From assembly GCF_000321225.1 (NCBI RefSeq), contig NW_004451008.1:1136511-1200510 (forward strand): a stretch of 64,000 nt of DNA, read 5' to 3'. Positions 38,039-49,036 of the stretch are shown here, piece after piece (within the stretch, counting starts at the first letter, position 1; each line of letters begins with the position of its first letter). The position numbers and the translations under genes are program-made. Source of the stretch: Odobenus rosmarus divergens. Its lineage: Eukaryota; Chordata; Mammalia; Carnivora; Odobenidae. The notes beneath the pieces were generated by a model, which was not told where the DNA came from, did no database searches, and saw nothing but the letters and a program-made list of their open reading frames with translations.

Positions 38039-38250
38039 CAGTGGTTCTCAGATTAGATTTTGTCCCTCTGGGGATATGGGCAACTTCTAGAGACATTTTT
38101 GGTTGTCATAACTGGTGGGAGAGTGATATTGGTATCTAGTGAGTAGAAGCCAGGGATGCTGCTAAAAATCCTATAATTCTCAAAACAGCTTTCCTCAGCA
38201 AAGAATTATCTGGCTCAAAATATCAATAGTGCTGAAGCTAAGAAACTCTG
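38039..38250 (+). mobile_element. MER20 (hAT-Charlie) DNA transposon fossil
   Basis: It matches the MER20 consensus as I recall it, with TTCTAGAGACATTTTTGGTT, GCCAGGGATGCTGCTAAAAA and a terminal GAAGCTAAGAAACTCT. Near full length, non-coding. Confidence 0.7.
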
Positions 38251-38469
38251 TCAATCAAAGAGCATCAATTTGGGAAAGTTTTTAGTCACAGGAACCTTGT
38301 TGTAAATGAGATATTTGATGCAGACCCAACATATAAAGTAAGCAATACCCAACATTTAAAATGAGTTTAAGCAGAGTGGGGGTTCATAGTCCCACTTATC
38401 AGCACCCTTTCTCCCCCCAGCAGTATCCTGCAGTATCCTGGGGCTCAGTGGAGAGCAACTTGAGAGCGG

Positions 38470-38665
38470 TTTGGTGTAGCCAAAAGAGCATGGGATTGAA
38501 AGTCAGAAGACATGGGTTTGGAAATTGACCCACTGCTTACTAGCTGTAGCTTCACCTTCTTGGGTGTGTTCCTTTGCCTGTGAAGCAGGACAGTAGTAGT
38601 ACCTGTCTTATAGGATTGTTTTAAAGATGGAATGAGATTACAAGTATAAAACTACATTGTAAACT
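38470..38665 (+). mobile_element. MIR SINE
   Basis: Direct-orientation MIR with the ACTAGCTGTAGCTTCACC and GATTGTTTTAAAGATGGAAT core segments. Confidence 0.7.
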
Positions 38666-39635
38666 CACTACTTTGCTGTTGATCAAACATTCTGGTTAAT
38701 ACAAGGTTAACTCTTATTGAATTACTGACTGCGGAGAGAACAGAGACCACAATAACACTAAAAATATACAAAGTCTACTCTAGAGTGGTTTGATGAGAAC
38801 TTTTCCAGAAAGCCAGAGAAAGCTTAGAAAGTAGGTTCTTAGGCCTCCACATTTTTTGAGCCAGATACAGCCTTAGTAACTTGATCTCTCAGAAGTACTC
38901 CAAACTTCCTCAGCCCCACTTTCAAAGAACAGCTTCCCATCCATGGCACTGTTGGTGGGTTCTCTCTAAATTCCAGGGAATATTGCTTCGATGTTGTAAT
39001 CATTTCCTGCTCCTCTTCTACATGATTTTTACATCCACGTCTGATGGTGACCCCCCAACCTTGTCCACACCCTTTGCAGAGAAAATCCAAACTCCTTAGC
39101 ATCACATTCAAGACCCTTCAGAATCTCACCCTAATCCAACCTTCTGATTTCACCTGCTACTGTCCACTACTACATACCCAACCCTTCCCCAGTGCTTGAT
39201 CATTACTTAGGGAAGTGGGCAATGCTTTCTAATGCCTCAGCTTTGCACATAATTATGGCTGTGCTTCAGTCTAGTTATGCTTACTCTGGGGTCTCTGCCC
39301 TTTTCTTTCTGCTTGTAAAAGTGACCTGGGAGCAGATGTTAGTGGAAACTTTAAGGACTTTGAGAACAGAAAGAGAAAAGGGAGGTTATGTTTGGCTGAG
39401 TTATACATTGCCAGCCTCAGTTTCTCTTGTGGTCCTTTCTAGGTTTATCACTCAGCCTGCACCTAGCATACCACCCCCAACCTTCATTCATCATGTTGTA
39501 AATTTGTGTGTCTTCCTCACTGGGCTGCTACCTTGGGAGGGTAAGCACAGTATCTAATTCATCTAGGCTTCTCTAACTCCTAGCAGATTCTCCACTAGAG
39601 AACCTGGCTCAATTAGGAAAAACCAAGGGTCTCAC

Positions 39636-39867
39636 CTTCACATAGTCATATTCACAAAGGTAGGAGGATTCCAAGTTGAAGTGCATGAAGTAAAGCTTGA
39701 TCCGAAATCCCTCTGGGACAGTGATATTCCAAGTCACCTCTGAATCACTCGGATAGGAGTCTGGATAGCCAGGTGACTGAATCTGGCCAAACATACTGTT
39801 AAGCTCCACGGTATGGGCCGAAGCTTTCAACAAGGAGAGGCACAGAGCATGACAGAGAAGGAGCCAC
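39636..39867 (-). CDS. MASP1: MASP1 exon 2: signal peptide and first half of CUB1
   Basis: The 232-bp exon is bounded by acceptor tgtctttcag and donor AAG/GTGAG. It encodes the rest of a hydrophobic signal peptide (WLLLCHALCLSLLKASA), with cleavage expected before HTVELN, then the N-terminal half of CUB1. Visible features are the GQIQSPGYP CUB start, an N-glycosylation sequon NIT, and the FNLE and CEYDYVK segments. The Glu and Asp of these segments are calcium ligands in the C1r/C1s/MASP CUB family. CUB1 has only one cysteine in this half, as is usual for the first CUB domain of this family. Differences from human are few. The exon ends in phase 0 and joins exon 3 across a 20-kb intron. Confidence 0.97.
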
Positions 39868-40189
39868 CTGAAAGACATGAATGGATCTACTTACATTCAT
39901 GGACACAGGTCCTCACCCCTTAACTAAGCAGCTAGGAGACCAAGCTCTTGACATATCTCTGCCATTGACCTGCTGTGCTTACTCTTCCCCACCTGCGGCC
40001 TTGCTTATCCAGTCTATTCTACAGGGAGATGGTGACTCCATGATTTCTATGGTTTCTTCCAACTGTGCTCTTCTGAAGATTTAATAAATATTCAAGTCTC
40101 CTAGACAGTCCCCTATTTGGGACTCTGATAATTATTATTTTACTGTTGAGAATGTAAATTTCATAATTAGGTAAAAGTTGATGTCCTTT

Positions 40190-40375
40190 CAAGGACACCT
40201 GGGTGGCTCAGTCAGTTAAGCGTCTGTTTTCAGCTCGGGTCATGATCTCAGGGTCCTGGGATCGAGCCCCGTGTCAGGCTCTCTGCTCAGCGGGAGCCTG
40301 CTTCTCCCTCTTCCTGCTGCTCCCCCTGCCTGTACCCTCTCTCTCAAATAAATAAATAAAATCTTAAAAAAAAAA
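40190..40375 (+). mobile_element. Carnivore tRNA-Lys SINE
   Basis: Full-length element with head CACCTGGGTGGCTCAGTCAG and tail AAATAAATAAATAAAATC. It is flanked by the 12-base duplication TTGATGTCCTTT at 40178-40189 and 40376-40387. Confidence 0.95.
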
Positions 40376-41364
40376 TTGATGTCCTTTATTCAACTTGGCT
40401 TCATTTAAGAATCAAACTCTTGGTTCAGTTTTGTAAAAAGTAAGTAATAGTGACATGGTAATACTGGGATGAGACTTATACTCAATGATGGGATCTTGCA
40501 TTACCTTAAACAGATTTAACAAAATCAGTCAAGGTATGCAAAGTTTTGAATTAAGAAAGAATAAGCAAAACAAGTTTTTTGCCCCTCTTGGTAAGTATTC
40601 TTATAAAAGGATCAGAAAACTACAATTTATTTCCAGCTGTAAGCATCAGAGATAATGGACTGTTAAAAGAATTGCATAACGAAGGGGCAAGGAAAACTCA
40701 ATAAAACTTAATGGAACACACCCAAAGTGGCGCAATAATGAGTCAGAATGTCCAAGGCTATTCAGAACCCTAATGAACAATATGCACCACATTGGACATC
40801 TAATAGATTGCTCCCCCTGCAAGACCCAGTGACCTTGAACTCAAACACCCCAAACCTGGCTCATCAACTTCTTCCCTAAGTCCTATTTATTCCACTTCCT
40901 ATGTTTTGGAAATCCATCTACTTCTCTCCAGTCTAATACTTTTAACATTCTTATCTGGCCTATTGCTATTGCATCCTAAGTAATCTCCCTGTCCCCCACT
41001 TTATACCGCTCAGTACTTTTCTGCCGAAGTTGATTTTCTAAAACACACGTGTGACCAAGCTGTTTCATTGTGCCTGCAGAAGAAAGCATCTGCTCCCAGG
41101 ATGGCAGATGAGCCTTTTTTGATCTAGTGCTGATCGGCCTGTCCAGCCTCATCTCGGTGCCAACTATGCCCTGCTGAAAGTATGCCATGCCGGTGCATGC
41201 CTTGGTCCCCTTGCACATAGCCTACCTATTCTTCATCTGCTTGCCTTATTTATCCTTCACCATCCATCTCAAAGCTTCCTAGGCTATGGAGTATCCTGTA
41301 CACCTCCAGATTCCACAGCTCCCTGTACATGCTTCCATTCTGCATGTCTCACACAGCACTGCTT

Positions 41365-41590
41365 TAAACACAGCCCCTGAAGTTAGATGTATTTGGGTTC
41401 AAATCCCCATTCTTCTACTTACTGACTGAGAAATCTTGGATAATAGCCTCTCTGAGGCCCAGTTTCCTCGTATGTCAAATGGAGATTATAATTTCTAATT
41501 ATAGGACTCACATGAGCATTAGAGATGATGTATATAAAGGACCTAGTATACAGCCTGTATTAATAGATGCTGAATGAATAAAATGAATAG
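41365..41590 (+). mobile_element. MIR SINE, nearly full length
   Basis: Direct-orientation MIR spanning the GGGTTCAAATCCCCATTC box B-like part, the CCCAGTTTCCTCGTATGTC core and the GATGCTGAATGAAT tail. It runs into an ATGA microsatellite. Confidence 0.75.
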
Positions 41591-41635
41591 ATGAATGAAT
41601 GAATGAGTGAATGAATGAATGAATGAATGAATGAA
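41575..41635 (+). repeat. ATGA tetranucleotide microsatellite
   Basis: About twelve ATGA units with one GTGA variant, apparently grown from the MIR tail. Confidence 0.95.
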
Positions 41636-42928
41636 AGTGGTGCCAGAGCCTTATATAGCCTAAGTCCATGCTGGGAAATTAGACCAGCATCCTCAGATTA
41701 CAGCAGCTCGCCTTTATCCACCGTTTCCTTTCTGTGGTTTCAGTTACCCATGGTCAACCTTGGTCCAGAAGCAAGATGATCCTCCTTCTGACATATTGTC
41801 TGAAGGTCAGTAATAGCCTAATGCTATGTCATAGTGCTTATGTCACTCCCCTCGCTTCATCTCATCACATAGGCATTTTATCATCTCAGTATCATCAGGA
41901 GAAGGGTGAGTGCAATACAACTAAGATATTTTGAAAGATAAAATCAACGCACAGAAATCAGTTGCATTCCTATACATTAACAATGAGACAGAAGAAAGAG
42001 AAGTTAAGGAGTCAATCCCATTTACAATTGCACCCTAAAACCATAATATACCTAGGAATAAACCTAACCAAAGAGGCAAAGGATCTGTACTCAATAAACT
42101 ATAGAACACTCATGAAAGAAATTGAGGAAGGCACAAAGAAATGGAAAAACATTCCATGCTCATGGACTGGAAGAAAAAATATTGTTAAAATGTCTATGCT
42201 ACCTAGAGCAATCTATACACTCAATGCAATCCCTATCAAAATACAATCCACTTTTTTCACAGAACTGGAACAAATAGTCCTAAAATTTGTATGGAACCAG
42301 AAAAGACCCCGAATAGCCAAAGGAATCTTGAAAAAGAAAACCAAAACTCGTGGCATCACATTTCCGGACTTCAAGCTCTATTACAAAGCTGTAATCATCA
42401 AGACAGTTATGGTACCGGCACAAAAACAGACACATAGATCAATGAAACAGAATAGAAAACCCAGAAATGGACCCTCAGCTCTATGGTCAACTAATCTTTG
42501 ACAAAGCAGGAAAGAATATCCAATGGAAAAAAGACAGGGTCCTCAACAAATGGTGTTGGAAAAATTGGACAGCCACATGCAGAAGAATGAAACTGGGCCA
42601 TTTCCTTACACCACACACAAAAATTGACTCAAAATGGATGAAAGACCTAAATGTGAGACAGGAATTCATCAAAATCCTAGGGGAGAACGTAGGCAGAAAC
42701 CCCTCTGACCTCGGCCACAGCAACTTCCTGCTAGACACATCCCCAAAAGCAAGGGAAACAAAGGCAAAATGAACTATTGGGACTTCATCAAGATAAAAAG
42801 CTTTTGCACAGCAAAGGAAACAGTTGATAAAATCAAAAGACAACCGACAGAATGGGAGAAGATAGTTGCAAATGACATACCAGAAACAGGGCTAATATCC
42901 AAAATCTATAAAGAACTTATCAAGCTCA

Positions 42929-43127
42929 GGGCACCTGGGTGGCTCAGTTGGTTAAGCGACTGCCTTCGGCTCAGGTCATGATCCTGGAGTCCTGGGATCG
43001 AGTCCCGCATCGGGCTCCCTGTTCGACGGGGAGTCTGCTTCTCCCTCTGACCCTCTTCTCTCTCGTGCTCTCTATCTCTCATTCTCTCTCTCTCAAATAA
43101 ATAAATAAAAAATTTAAAAAAAAAAAA
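42929..43127 (+). mobile_element. Carnivore tRNA-Lys SINE nested in L1
   Basis: Full-length SINE (GGCACCTGGGTGGCTCAG head, CAAATAAATAAATAAAAAAT tail). It is flanked by the 18-base duplication AAGAACTTATCAAGCTCA at 42911-42928 and 43128-43145. Confidence 0.97.
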
Positions 43128-43187
43128 AAGAACTTATCAAGCTCAACACCCAAAGAACAAATAATCCAATCAAGAAATGGGCAGAAG

Positions 43188-43398
43188 GGCTGTCTGGGTG
43201 GCTCAGTTGGTTAACCAGCTGCCTTTGGCTCATGTCATGATCCCAGGGTCCTGGGATCAAGTCCCGCATTGGGCTCCTTGCTCAGCAGGGAGCCTGCTTC
43301 TCCCTCTGCCTGCAGCTCCTCCTGCTTGTACTCTCGCTCACTCTCTCTCCCACCCTCTCTCTCTCTCTAGCAAATAAATAAGTAAAATCTTAAAAAAA
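43188..43398 (+). mobile_element. Second carnivore SINE nested in the same L1
   Basis: Full-length SINE starting GGCTGTCTGGGTGGCTC, with the 16-base duplication AAGAAATGGGCAGAAG at 43172-43187 and 43399-43414. Only about 40 bases separate it from the preceding SINE duplication. Confidence 0.97.
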
Positions 43399-46300
43399 AA
43401 GAAATGGGCAGAAGACATGAACAGACATTTCTCCAAAGAAGACATCCAAATGGCCAACAGACACATGAAAAAGTACACAACATCCATCAGCATCAGGGAA
43501 ATACAAATCAAAACCACAATGAGATACCACCTCACACCAGTCAGAATGGCGAAAAATTAACAAGTCAGGAAACGACAGATGTTGGCGAGGATGCGGAAAA
43601 AGGAGAACCCTCCTACACTCTTTGTGGGAATGCAAGCTGGTGCAGTCAGTCTGGAAAACAGTATGGAGTTTCCTCAGAAAGTTGAAAATAGAGCTACTCT
43701 ACGACCCAGCAACTGCACTACTGGGTATTTACCCCAAAGATACGTATGTAGTGATCTGAAGGGGCACCTGCACCCCAATGTTTATAGCAACAATGTCCAC
43801 AATAGCCAAACTGTGGAAAGAGCCAAGATGTCCATCGACAGATGAATGGATAAAGAAGTTGTGGTATATATATACAATGGGATATTATGCAGCCATCAAA
43901 AATGAAATCTTGCCATTTGCAATGACGTGGATAGAACTAGAGGGTATTATGCTAAGTGAAAGAAGTCAATCAGAGAAAGACAATTATCATGTGATCTCCC
44001 TGATATGTGGAATTTAAGAAACAAAACAGAGGATCATAGGGGAAGAGAGGAAAAAATAAAACAAGGCAAAACCAGAGAGGGAGACAAACCATAAGAGACT
44101 CTTAATCATAGGAAACAAACTGAGGGTTGCTGGAGGGGAGAGGGTGGAGGGATGGGTTAACTGGGTGATGGACATTAAGGAGGGCATGTGATGTAATGAG
44201 CACTGGGTGTTATATTAGACTGATGAATCATAGGCCTGTACCTCTGAAACCAATAGCACATTGTATGTTAATTAATTGTATTTAAATTTAAAAATGTTTT
44301 AAAAAAAGATATTTTGAGAGAGATTCCATTCACATAATTTTATTGCAGTATATTGTTACAGTTGTTCTATTTTATTATTAGTTACTATTGTTAATCTCTT
44401 ACTGTGCCTAATTAATAAATTAAACTTGATCATAGGTATGTATGTATAGGAAATACATTGTGTCTATAGGGCTCCCTGCTATCTGTGGTTTCAGGGGTCC
44501 TCTGAGGGTCTTGGAACCTATCCTCCCTGGATAAGCAGGGACTACTGTAATGGTTACACTTCGCTAATCAGAAAGTTGTTTCTCCCTAACTCTCCCTCCC
44601 CAGCACACAGATGCTTATATGTATAAATATGCATACACATGAATTTTTTAATATGTAACACAACAAGATAACTGTAAACATAAATTATCTAGCTGTCTCA
44701 TATGGTATTTACATGAAAGGTAAATAGGTAAGTGCAAAAAGGCCTAGAAGGATATCACCAGTGTATTAACAGTGGTTCTCTCTCAAGTGGGAGTATGAAT
44801 GTTTTAAGTTTAATTTTTGTGTATATGTGACGTTCATATTTGTCAAGAAGGACCTTGTACTGTTTTTTTAATAAAAAGAAAATAATAAAGTCATTTAAAT
44901 TTTTTCCAATGTCCCTACAATAGTAACATGTGAGGTTTCAACTGAGGAAACAAAATGTTTTAATCCAATTGCCAGGGTCAATATTTTTTTAAAACCAATC
45001 TTGGAGGGAGGGCCTCCAAGGCAGAGAGAAGGGAAGGCATAGGTCCAAGCTCTCCAGTGAACTCTCAGGAAAGCAGAGTCTAGAAACCTGATCTTTCAGG
45101 GCCCAGACAGCCCTAATTTTGAGCGAGGAAAGGTACAGATGTTACCAGGGCTGGGAGTTCTGGTTCAGTTCTGCCTGGGGAGGGGAGAGCCCTAGCCTTG
45201 GGTCAGAAGAGCTGTTTCAGGTCCAGCCTTTGACTTTATTTATCTGACCCAACTTGGGGAAGCCACGTAAGGTCTCAGTGTCCTCGTCCAGTAGAGGTGA
45301 TAATAATGACTCCCCATGGGGCTGCTATCAGAGTAAGGAGGATTGGAAAGTGCTTTGTTAACTGCCCAGCCCTCAGCAAACTTTAGCTGTAATTATTCCC
45401 GAAAAGCAGAGGTTAGGAAAGAACTTTGGCTCCCAAGCTCGACTTCACTGCAACATCGACACCCAGATTATGCAAGGCTGAAAGGTCAACTTTCTCCGTG
45501 CCTGCTTTTTCCAGACCACACGGAGGAGACTCTGAGCCCCTAATGCTGGTCCTATCCATGGCTGGCTGCCGACAGCCCCCATTCAGCCCCAAAGGCCCAC
45601 ATGTGGTAGGTAACGGCCAGTGTGGGAAGAAACTTTCTGTTCTATTTTGTGTATATCGCCAAACAGTTTCAAACATATTAAACAAATATCTCCTTGCCCA
45701 TAATGGGCCTGAGCATATGCTTGCTTGCTTTAGGAGCTGCCAGTCGAAGAATTTAAGTGGCGGCTTTTGTTTCCCACCACACTCTCTGGATGTTTCTTGC
45801 TTCCTATACACCAGGCCCCGGCTGTGAATTCCTGACACCTGCTACCTATTCTCAAGCTAATCAAAACGTTTCACTACATTTGCTTGACATGTCAACCGAT
45901 ATATAAAGCTGGGATTGGATAGGCCCCCTGCAGGAGCAGGCTCTGGGGAGTGCACAAAATGCCCCCGTGTGTCAATGACTGTGGAAGAAGTAGCACCTTA
46001 TACCCTCTTCCTTGCCTCTCCTCACTTCAACCTACATGACACCAAGACTGTTTGTGAGGAGAAGAGTTGAAAGCCACTGTGTAGATCCCTTGGACAAGGC
46101 CCTTATTTGACAGATGATGAAAAGGATATCCCAAGTGGTCACATGTCATGCCCAACACCATATGGTGAATTAGCTTCAACAGAAGAAGAGAATAACAAAA
46201 GCTAACAGAGGGAGCCGCTGGGTCCATGCCCATATCATGTCTAGGCATTTGGCCAAAGCAATTAATCCTGTGAAAAATAACTTAAAAACTCATGGCTTTA

Positions 46301-46846
46301 TGTAGAAATTTTTTTAAAAAAGATACTAATAACAAAGCCCCTCTCCAACAAATTCTATTTTAATTGGTCTGGAGTGAGGTCCAGTCATTGGCACTTTTGA
46401 AAGCATCACAGATGATCCTAATGTACGGCTAGAATTGAGAGCTATTGGTATAGGATAATACACTTGGTTGAGAGTCTGGTGGAATGTAGTAGAAAAAATC
46501 CTGGACTCGGAGTCCAAAGAGTCAAGTTTGAGTCAGAGCCTTTTCAAGATCATCCATGTGGCTTTGGGCAAGTTGCTTAACTGCTTTTATCCTCACTTCT
46601 CCATAAATCTTTACTTCATCTAAAATCCAAAGACCCGATGAGAGAGGTCTATAAAAGTGCTTTACAAACTCTGAAGCGCTGTGTCCCTGTGAGGGAGACT
46701 CTTTGGAGTCTTCTAGTGGAGCACATCTCCACTGATCCATTGCTGATCAGCTGAATTCTATTCAGCTAATATTTATTGAATGCCTGATAGGAAACAGACA
46801 TTATGCTAGGCTCTAGGCATACTAAGGTGAACAAGACATAGATCCT

Positions 46847-47038
46847 TGGTGTGCCTGGGTGGCTCAGTCGTTAGGCGTCTGCCTTCGGCTCAGGTCATGA
46901 TCCCAGGGTCCTGGGATCGAGCCCCGCAGGAAGCCTGCTTCTCCCTCTCCCACTCCCCCTGCTTGTGTTCCCTCTCTCGCTGTCTCTCTCTCCCTGTCAA
47001 ATAAATAAATAAAATCTTAAAAAAAAAAAAAGAGAGAG
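46847..47038 (+). mobile_element. Carnivore tRNA-Lys SINE in an inverted L2
   Basis: Full-length element with the CTCTCGCTGTCTCTCTCTCC body. It is flanked by the 13-base duplication AGACATAGATCCT at 46834-46846 and 47039-47051. The interrupted host sequence continues as an inverted L2. Confidence 0.95.
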
Positions 47039-48555
47039 AGACATAGATCCTATACTTAAGGAGCATTCAGTCTTGGAAAAGGAGATAGACATTTGAATAG
47101 CAAAATATTATGAAGATGAAGAGAGACGTAGCTCCCAAGAACAGGGATAGCACAAAGGAGAGGATGCTCATTCTGAGGATGTTGGCCAGGCAAGAGGAGA
47201 TGAAGTCTGAGCTGTGGCTTGAACAATGGGGGACTTTAGGTGGAAAATAAGGGGGGAGAGCTGTTCGGCGCTAAGGGGTGAGTGAACACAAAGATACAGA
47301 GCTGTTAATCAGTCTGTATGTTGGTATGGCTGGGGCATGGGGTGGTAGGGTAGGAATCTGCTCTCCACAGATCAGTTGAATTGTCACTCCATGTAGATGG
47401 ACATAAATCCTATCTCTTTCAGGAGAAAGGAAAGTGAAGTTAGATGGCAGGCTTCATGTTACAATGGATTTTAAAAGAACAGATCAAATTAACCTTAGAG
47501 ACTTGATTATTTCTCTGAACCACAGGTAATATGAGCTCAAAGAGTTAACACAGTCCAAAGCCCCCCATTGGCCCCAGACCCAGAAAAGTTGCTAGGTGAC
47601 TTTGCAGAAGAGAAACAAATAGAAACCCTTTTCCAATTGAGGAGAAAATCAGTGAGAAAAGAGGTGCTGAGGGACTCAACACATCTGCAGGGTGTTTTTC
47701 TTTTACCTTCCTTTCTTTGGGTATTATTAACAGCATGAACACTTATAAATAGTAAAAATAATACGTTTTGAGACTTGCAGAGGAACACTTAGAAGGAATG
47801 CCTGGTAAGAAGGATCACTAGCTCTAAGTATAGGCTGAGGAATAGGAAATGTTGAGGAGTTTAAAAACAATTAGAATTGAAAGTCCTGGATTTGGAACAC
47901 CAGAGGTTCCTTTTTTTTTTTTTTTTAAATTTGTGGTATCCCTTTAAGAGCCATTCGGTACAATTCATAGCCTGATTCATGCCACCAGCTGCCTCTGATT
48001 TCAGTGAGAAATGCAGAAATTTATAGGGAACTGTAAAATGGGGACAGGTTTTTCGTTTTCTAAATTGAGGTTTTAACTGGCAAACTTCTGAAGGTTTAAG
48101 AAACCGCAGAGCTGAGCTGTGGGAAGCTGGCTTCTTTTCCGGTCAGAAGGAATAAACACACAAACACATACCTAACTCACAAAGTGTTGGAAGGGATAAA
48201 CCAATGCTCTTTGCAGAGGAGGAAAACAAAAAATCAGCCTTGTGGCCAACAGGAGGAAAGTCACATTCGCCAGCAGACAGCCCCCTATGCTGGTAGAGGA
48301 AGAAACTGAGCCTGGGCAGCGTGGGGCAGGATTTGCACAAAGTCTCCCACTTCGAGCTGCGTGTCTCCGCAGTCCCAGGGCAGCGCCCAGCCCACATCTC
48401 CCTTCTCAAAGCCCCAGGGATTGATGAGAACCCCCTGCAACAGCCACAGGACACACAGGTGAGTCTGCCTGGAGACCAGGGCAAACCCTCCCGGGCTACT
48501 TGACACCTGCTTCCTGAAAGGGCCCCCCCATGTCCACTCCTGCCCTGGCACTCAC

Positions 48556-48560
48556 CTCAT
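48556..48560 (-). CDS. MASP1: MASP1 exon 1, coding part (start codon)
   Basis: On the minus strand the sequence reads GGAAAATGAG followed by the donor GTGAGTG. ATGAG supplies Met and the first two bases of Arg2. Exon 2 begins G-TGG-CTC, giving M-R-W-L-L-L as at the N terminus of human MASP-1. There is an A at -3, a good start context. With these five bases exons 1-9 total exactly 380 codons plus stop, the human MAp44 length. The ATG inside intron 1 just before exon 2 (39876-39878) would read M-S-F-R-W but lies in the acceptor region, so it is not the start. The 5' end of the untranslated part is not determinable. A different first exon further upstream cannot be excluded by sequence alone. 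Confidence 0.75.
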
Positions 48561-48720
48561 TTTCCTGCCTGGGGTGCTCCTGGCTGCCTGGCTTCGGTCC
48601 CCTCGGCCTGACTTTCCCGTGAGCTTGTCCCCGGTGTGGTGTCAGCGATGCCTTATCTTTGTTCTGAGGTCCCTGTGTGTCTCTGGAATTGGCTGGCATT
48701 CTTCATTCAGGTCACGCCTT
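48561..48720 (-). promoter_or_regulatory. Probable MASP1 5'UTR and proximal promoter
   Basis: This stretch lies directly upstream of the putative start codon. On the minus strand it carries a CCAAT box at 48688-48692 and a GATA-type motif AGATAAGG at 48651-48658. No clear TATA box is seen. The transcription start is not visible from sequence. The assignment rests mainly on position next to exon 1. Confidence 0.35.
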
Positions 48721-48737
48721 CCCCTGCCTGCAACAGA

Positions 48738-48837
48738 TCCTCTCTCCCCCTCTCTCCCTCTGCCTCTTCCTCTCTCTCTCTCTCTCTCCCTCCCTCTCTC
48801 TCTCTCTCCCTCCTCTCTCTCCCTCTCTCTCTCCTCT
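48738..48837 (+). repeat. CT-rich tract upstream of MASP1 exon 1
   Basis: A 100-base, almost pure pyrimidine run; 48763-48837 has no purine. On the MASP1 sense strand it is a GA repeat 178-277 bases before the start codon. Confidence 0.95.
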
Positions 48838-48977
48838 GACTCGCTTTTACACACACTCATAGGAACCTGACAGAACAGAATCTGTCTTCCTGAAAAGATC
48901 TCCAGTTCCTTCCTTTATCCTGTGTGGCTGGCTCCAGCTCTTGAGAGAAAACTGAGAGGCTCAAAAAGGTATTTGTA

Positions 48978-48979
<2 letters not shown>

Positions 48980-49036
<57 letters not shown>

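Larger units (their letters stand above)
19489..39635 (-). other. MASP1 intron 2 (20.1 kb)
   Basis: The largest complete intron, splitting CUB1. Beyond the separately listed elements it holds L2-like remnants (about 19889-20350 and 23030-23300 inverted; 33470-33720 and 39080-39560 direct), MIRs (about 29130-29290 and 32990-33090 inverted) and a HAL1/L1-like 3' remnant at about 26220-26640. Stretches 20350-21170, 21240-23000 and 34250-37990 show little that I can name beyond MIR-like scraps. No additional exon could be supported. Confidence 0.75.
41935..44017 (+). pseudogene. L1 ORF2 remnant (reverse transcriptase C-terminal region)
   Basis: Translated fragments resemble the C-terminal third of mammalian L1 ORF2p. 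Recognisable parts are [29 protein letters not shown], the cysteine-containing [12 protein letters not shown] area, and the end segment MGYYAAIKNEILPFAM closing with LICGI and a stop near 44017. The reading frame shifts around 42470-42500, and two SINE insertions split it. The N-terminal endonuclease and most of the reverse transcriptase are absent through 5' truncation. It cannot encode a working protein. Confidence 0.9.
41935..44305 (+). mobile_element. 5'-truncated L1 with two nested SINEs
   Basis: The 12-base duplication AAGATATTTTGA at 41923-41934 and 44306-44317 sets the boundaries. The element carries the C-terminal part of ORF2, a 3'UTR (GAGGGTTGCTGGAGGGGAG) and an A-rich tail. Two SINEs inserted later at 42929 and 43188. 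Confidence 0.92.
41701..44547. mobile_element. Tigger-like (TcMar) DNA transposon split by an L1
   Basis: Terminal inverted repeats are visible: the left end reads CAGCAGCTCGCCTTTATCC and the right end, complemented, reads CAGTAGTCCCTGCTTATCC. Both are flanked by TA. Inner text (GTGGTTTCAGTTACCCATGG, CTTACTGTGCCTAATTAATA) agrees with ancient Tigger-related mammalian elements. The element is non-coding and is interrupted by the L1 at 41935. Confidence 0.65.
39868..48555 (-). other. MASP1 intron 1 (8.7 kb)
   Basis: This intron joins exon 1 to exon 2 (donor GTGAGTG, acceptor tgtctttcag). Besides the listed elements it has L2-like sequence at about 41030-41300 and inverted L2 at 46745-46846 and 47040-47330 that hosts a SINE. 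MIR-like copies lie near 45200-45360 and 46475-46600. The stretches 40390-41000, 44560-45190 and 47340-48500 show nothing I can name. Confidence 0.75.
3792..48560 (-). other. MASP1: MASP1 gene, 5' two thirds (exons 1-11)
   Basis: This is the minus-strand gene for the lectin-pathway protease MASP-1, its splice partner MASP-3 and the non-enzymatic MAp44. Eleven exons were located by translating the minus strand and matching the known order CUB1-EGF-CUB2-CCP1-CCP2. Every junction has a GT donor and an AG acceptor and the reading phase is kept throughout. Known biology: the shared part dimerises, binds calcium and docks on MBL or ficolin collagen stalks; the serine-protease domain is chosen by alternative splicing 3' of CCP2. 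That 3' part is missing here. No long minus-strand frame resembling a protease domain is visible between 1 and 3791. Confidence 0.96.

Noticed and set aside
39868..39878. ATG just upstream of exon 2 as the MASP1 start
   Set aside because: It lies in the acceptor region of intron 1 (tgtctttcag). Human-type M-R-W is restored by splicing from exon 1 instead.
45413..45838. Overlapping 133- and 141-codon frames on opposite strands in intron 1
   Set aside because: No domain, no repeats and no splice-site support. Stop-poor sequence by chance is the simpler reading.
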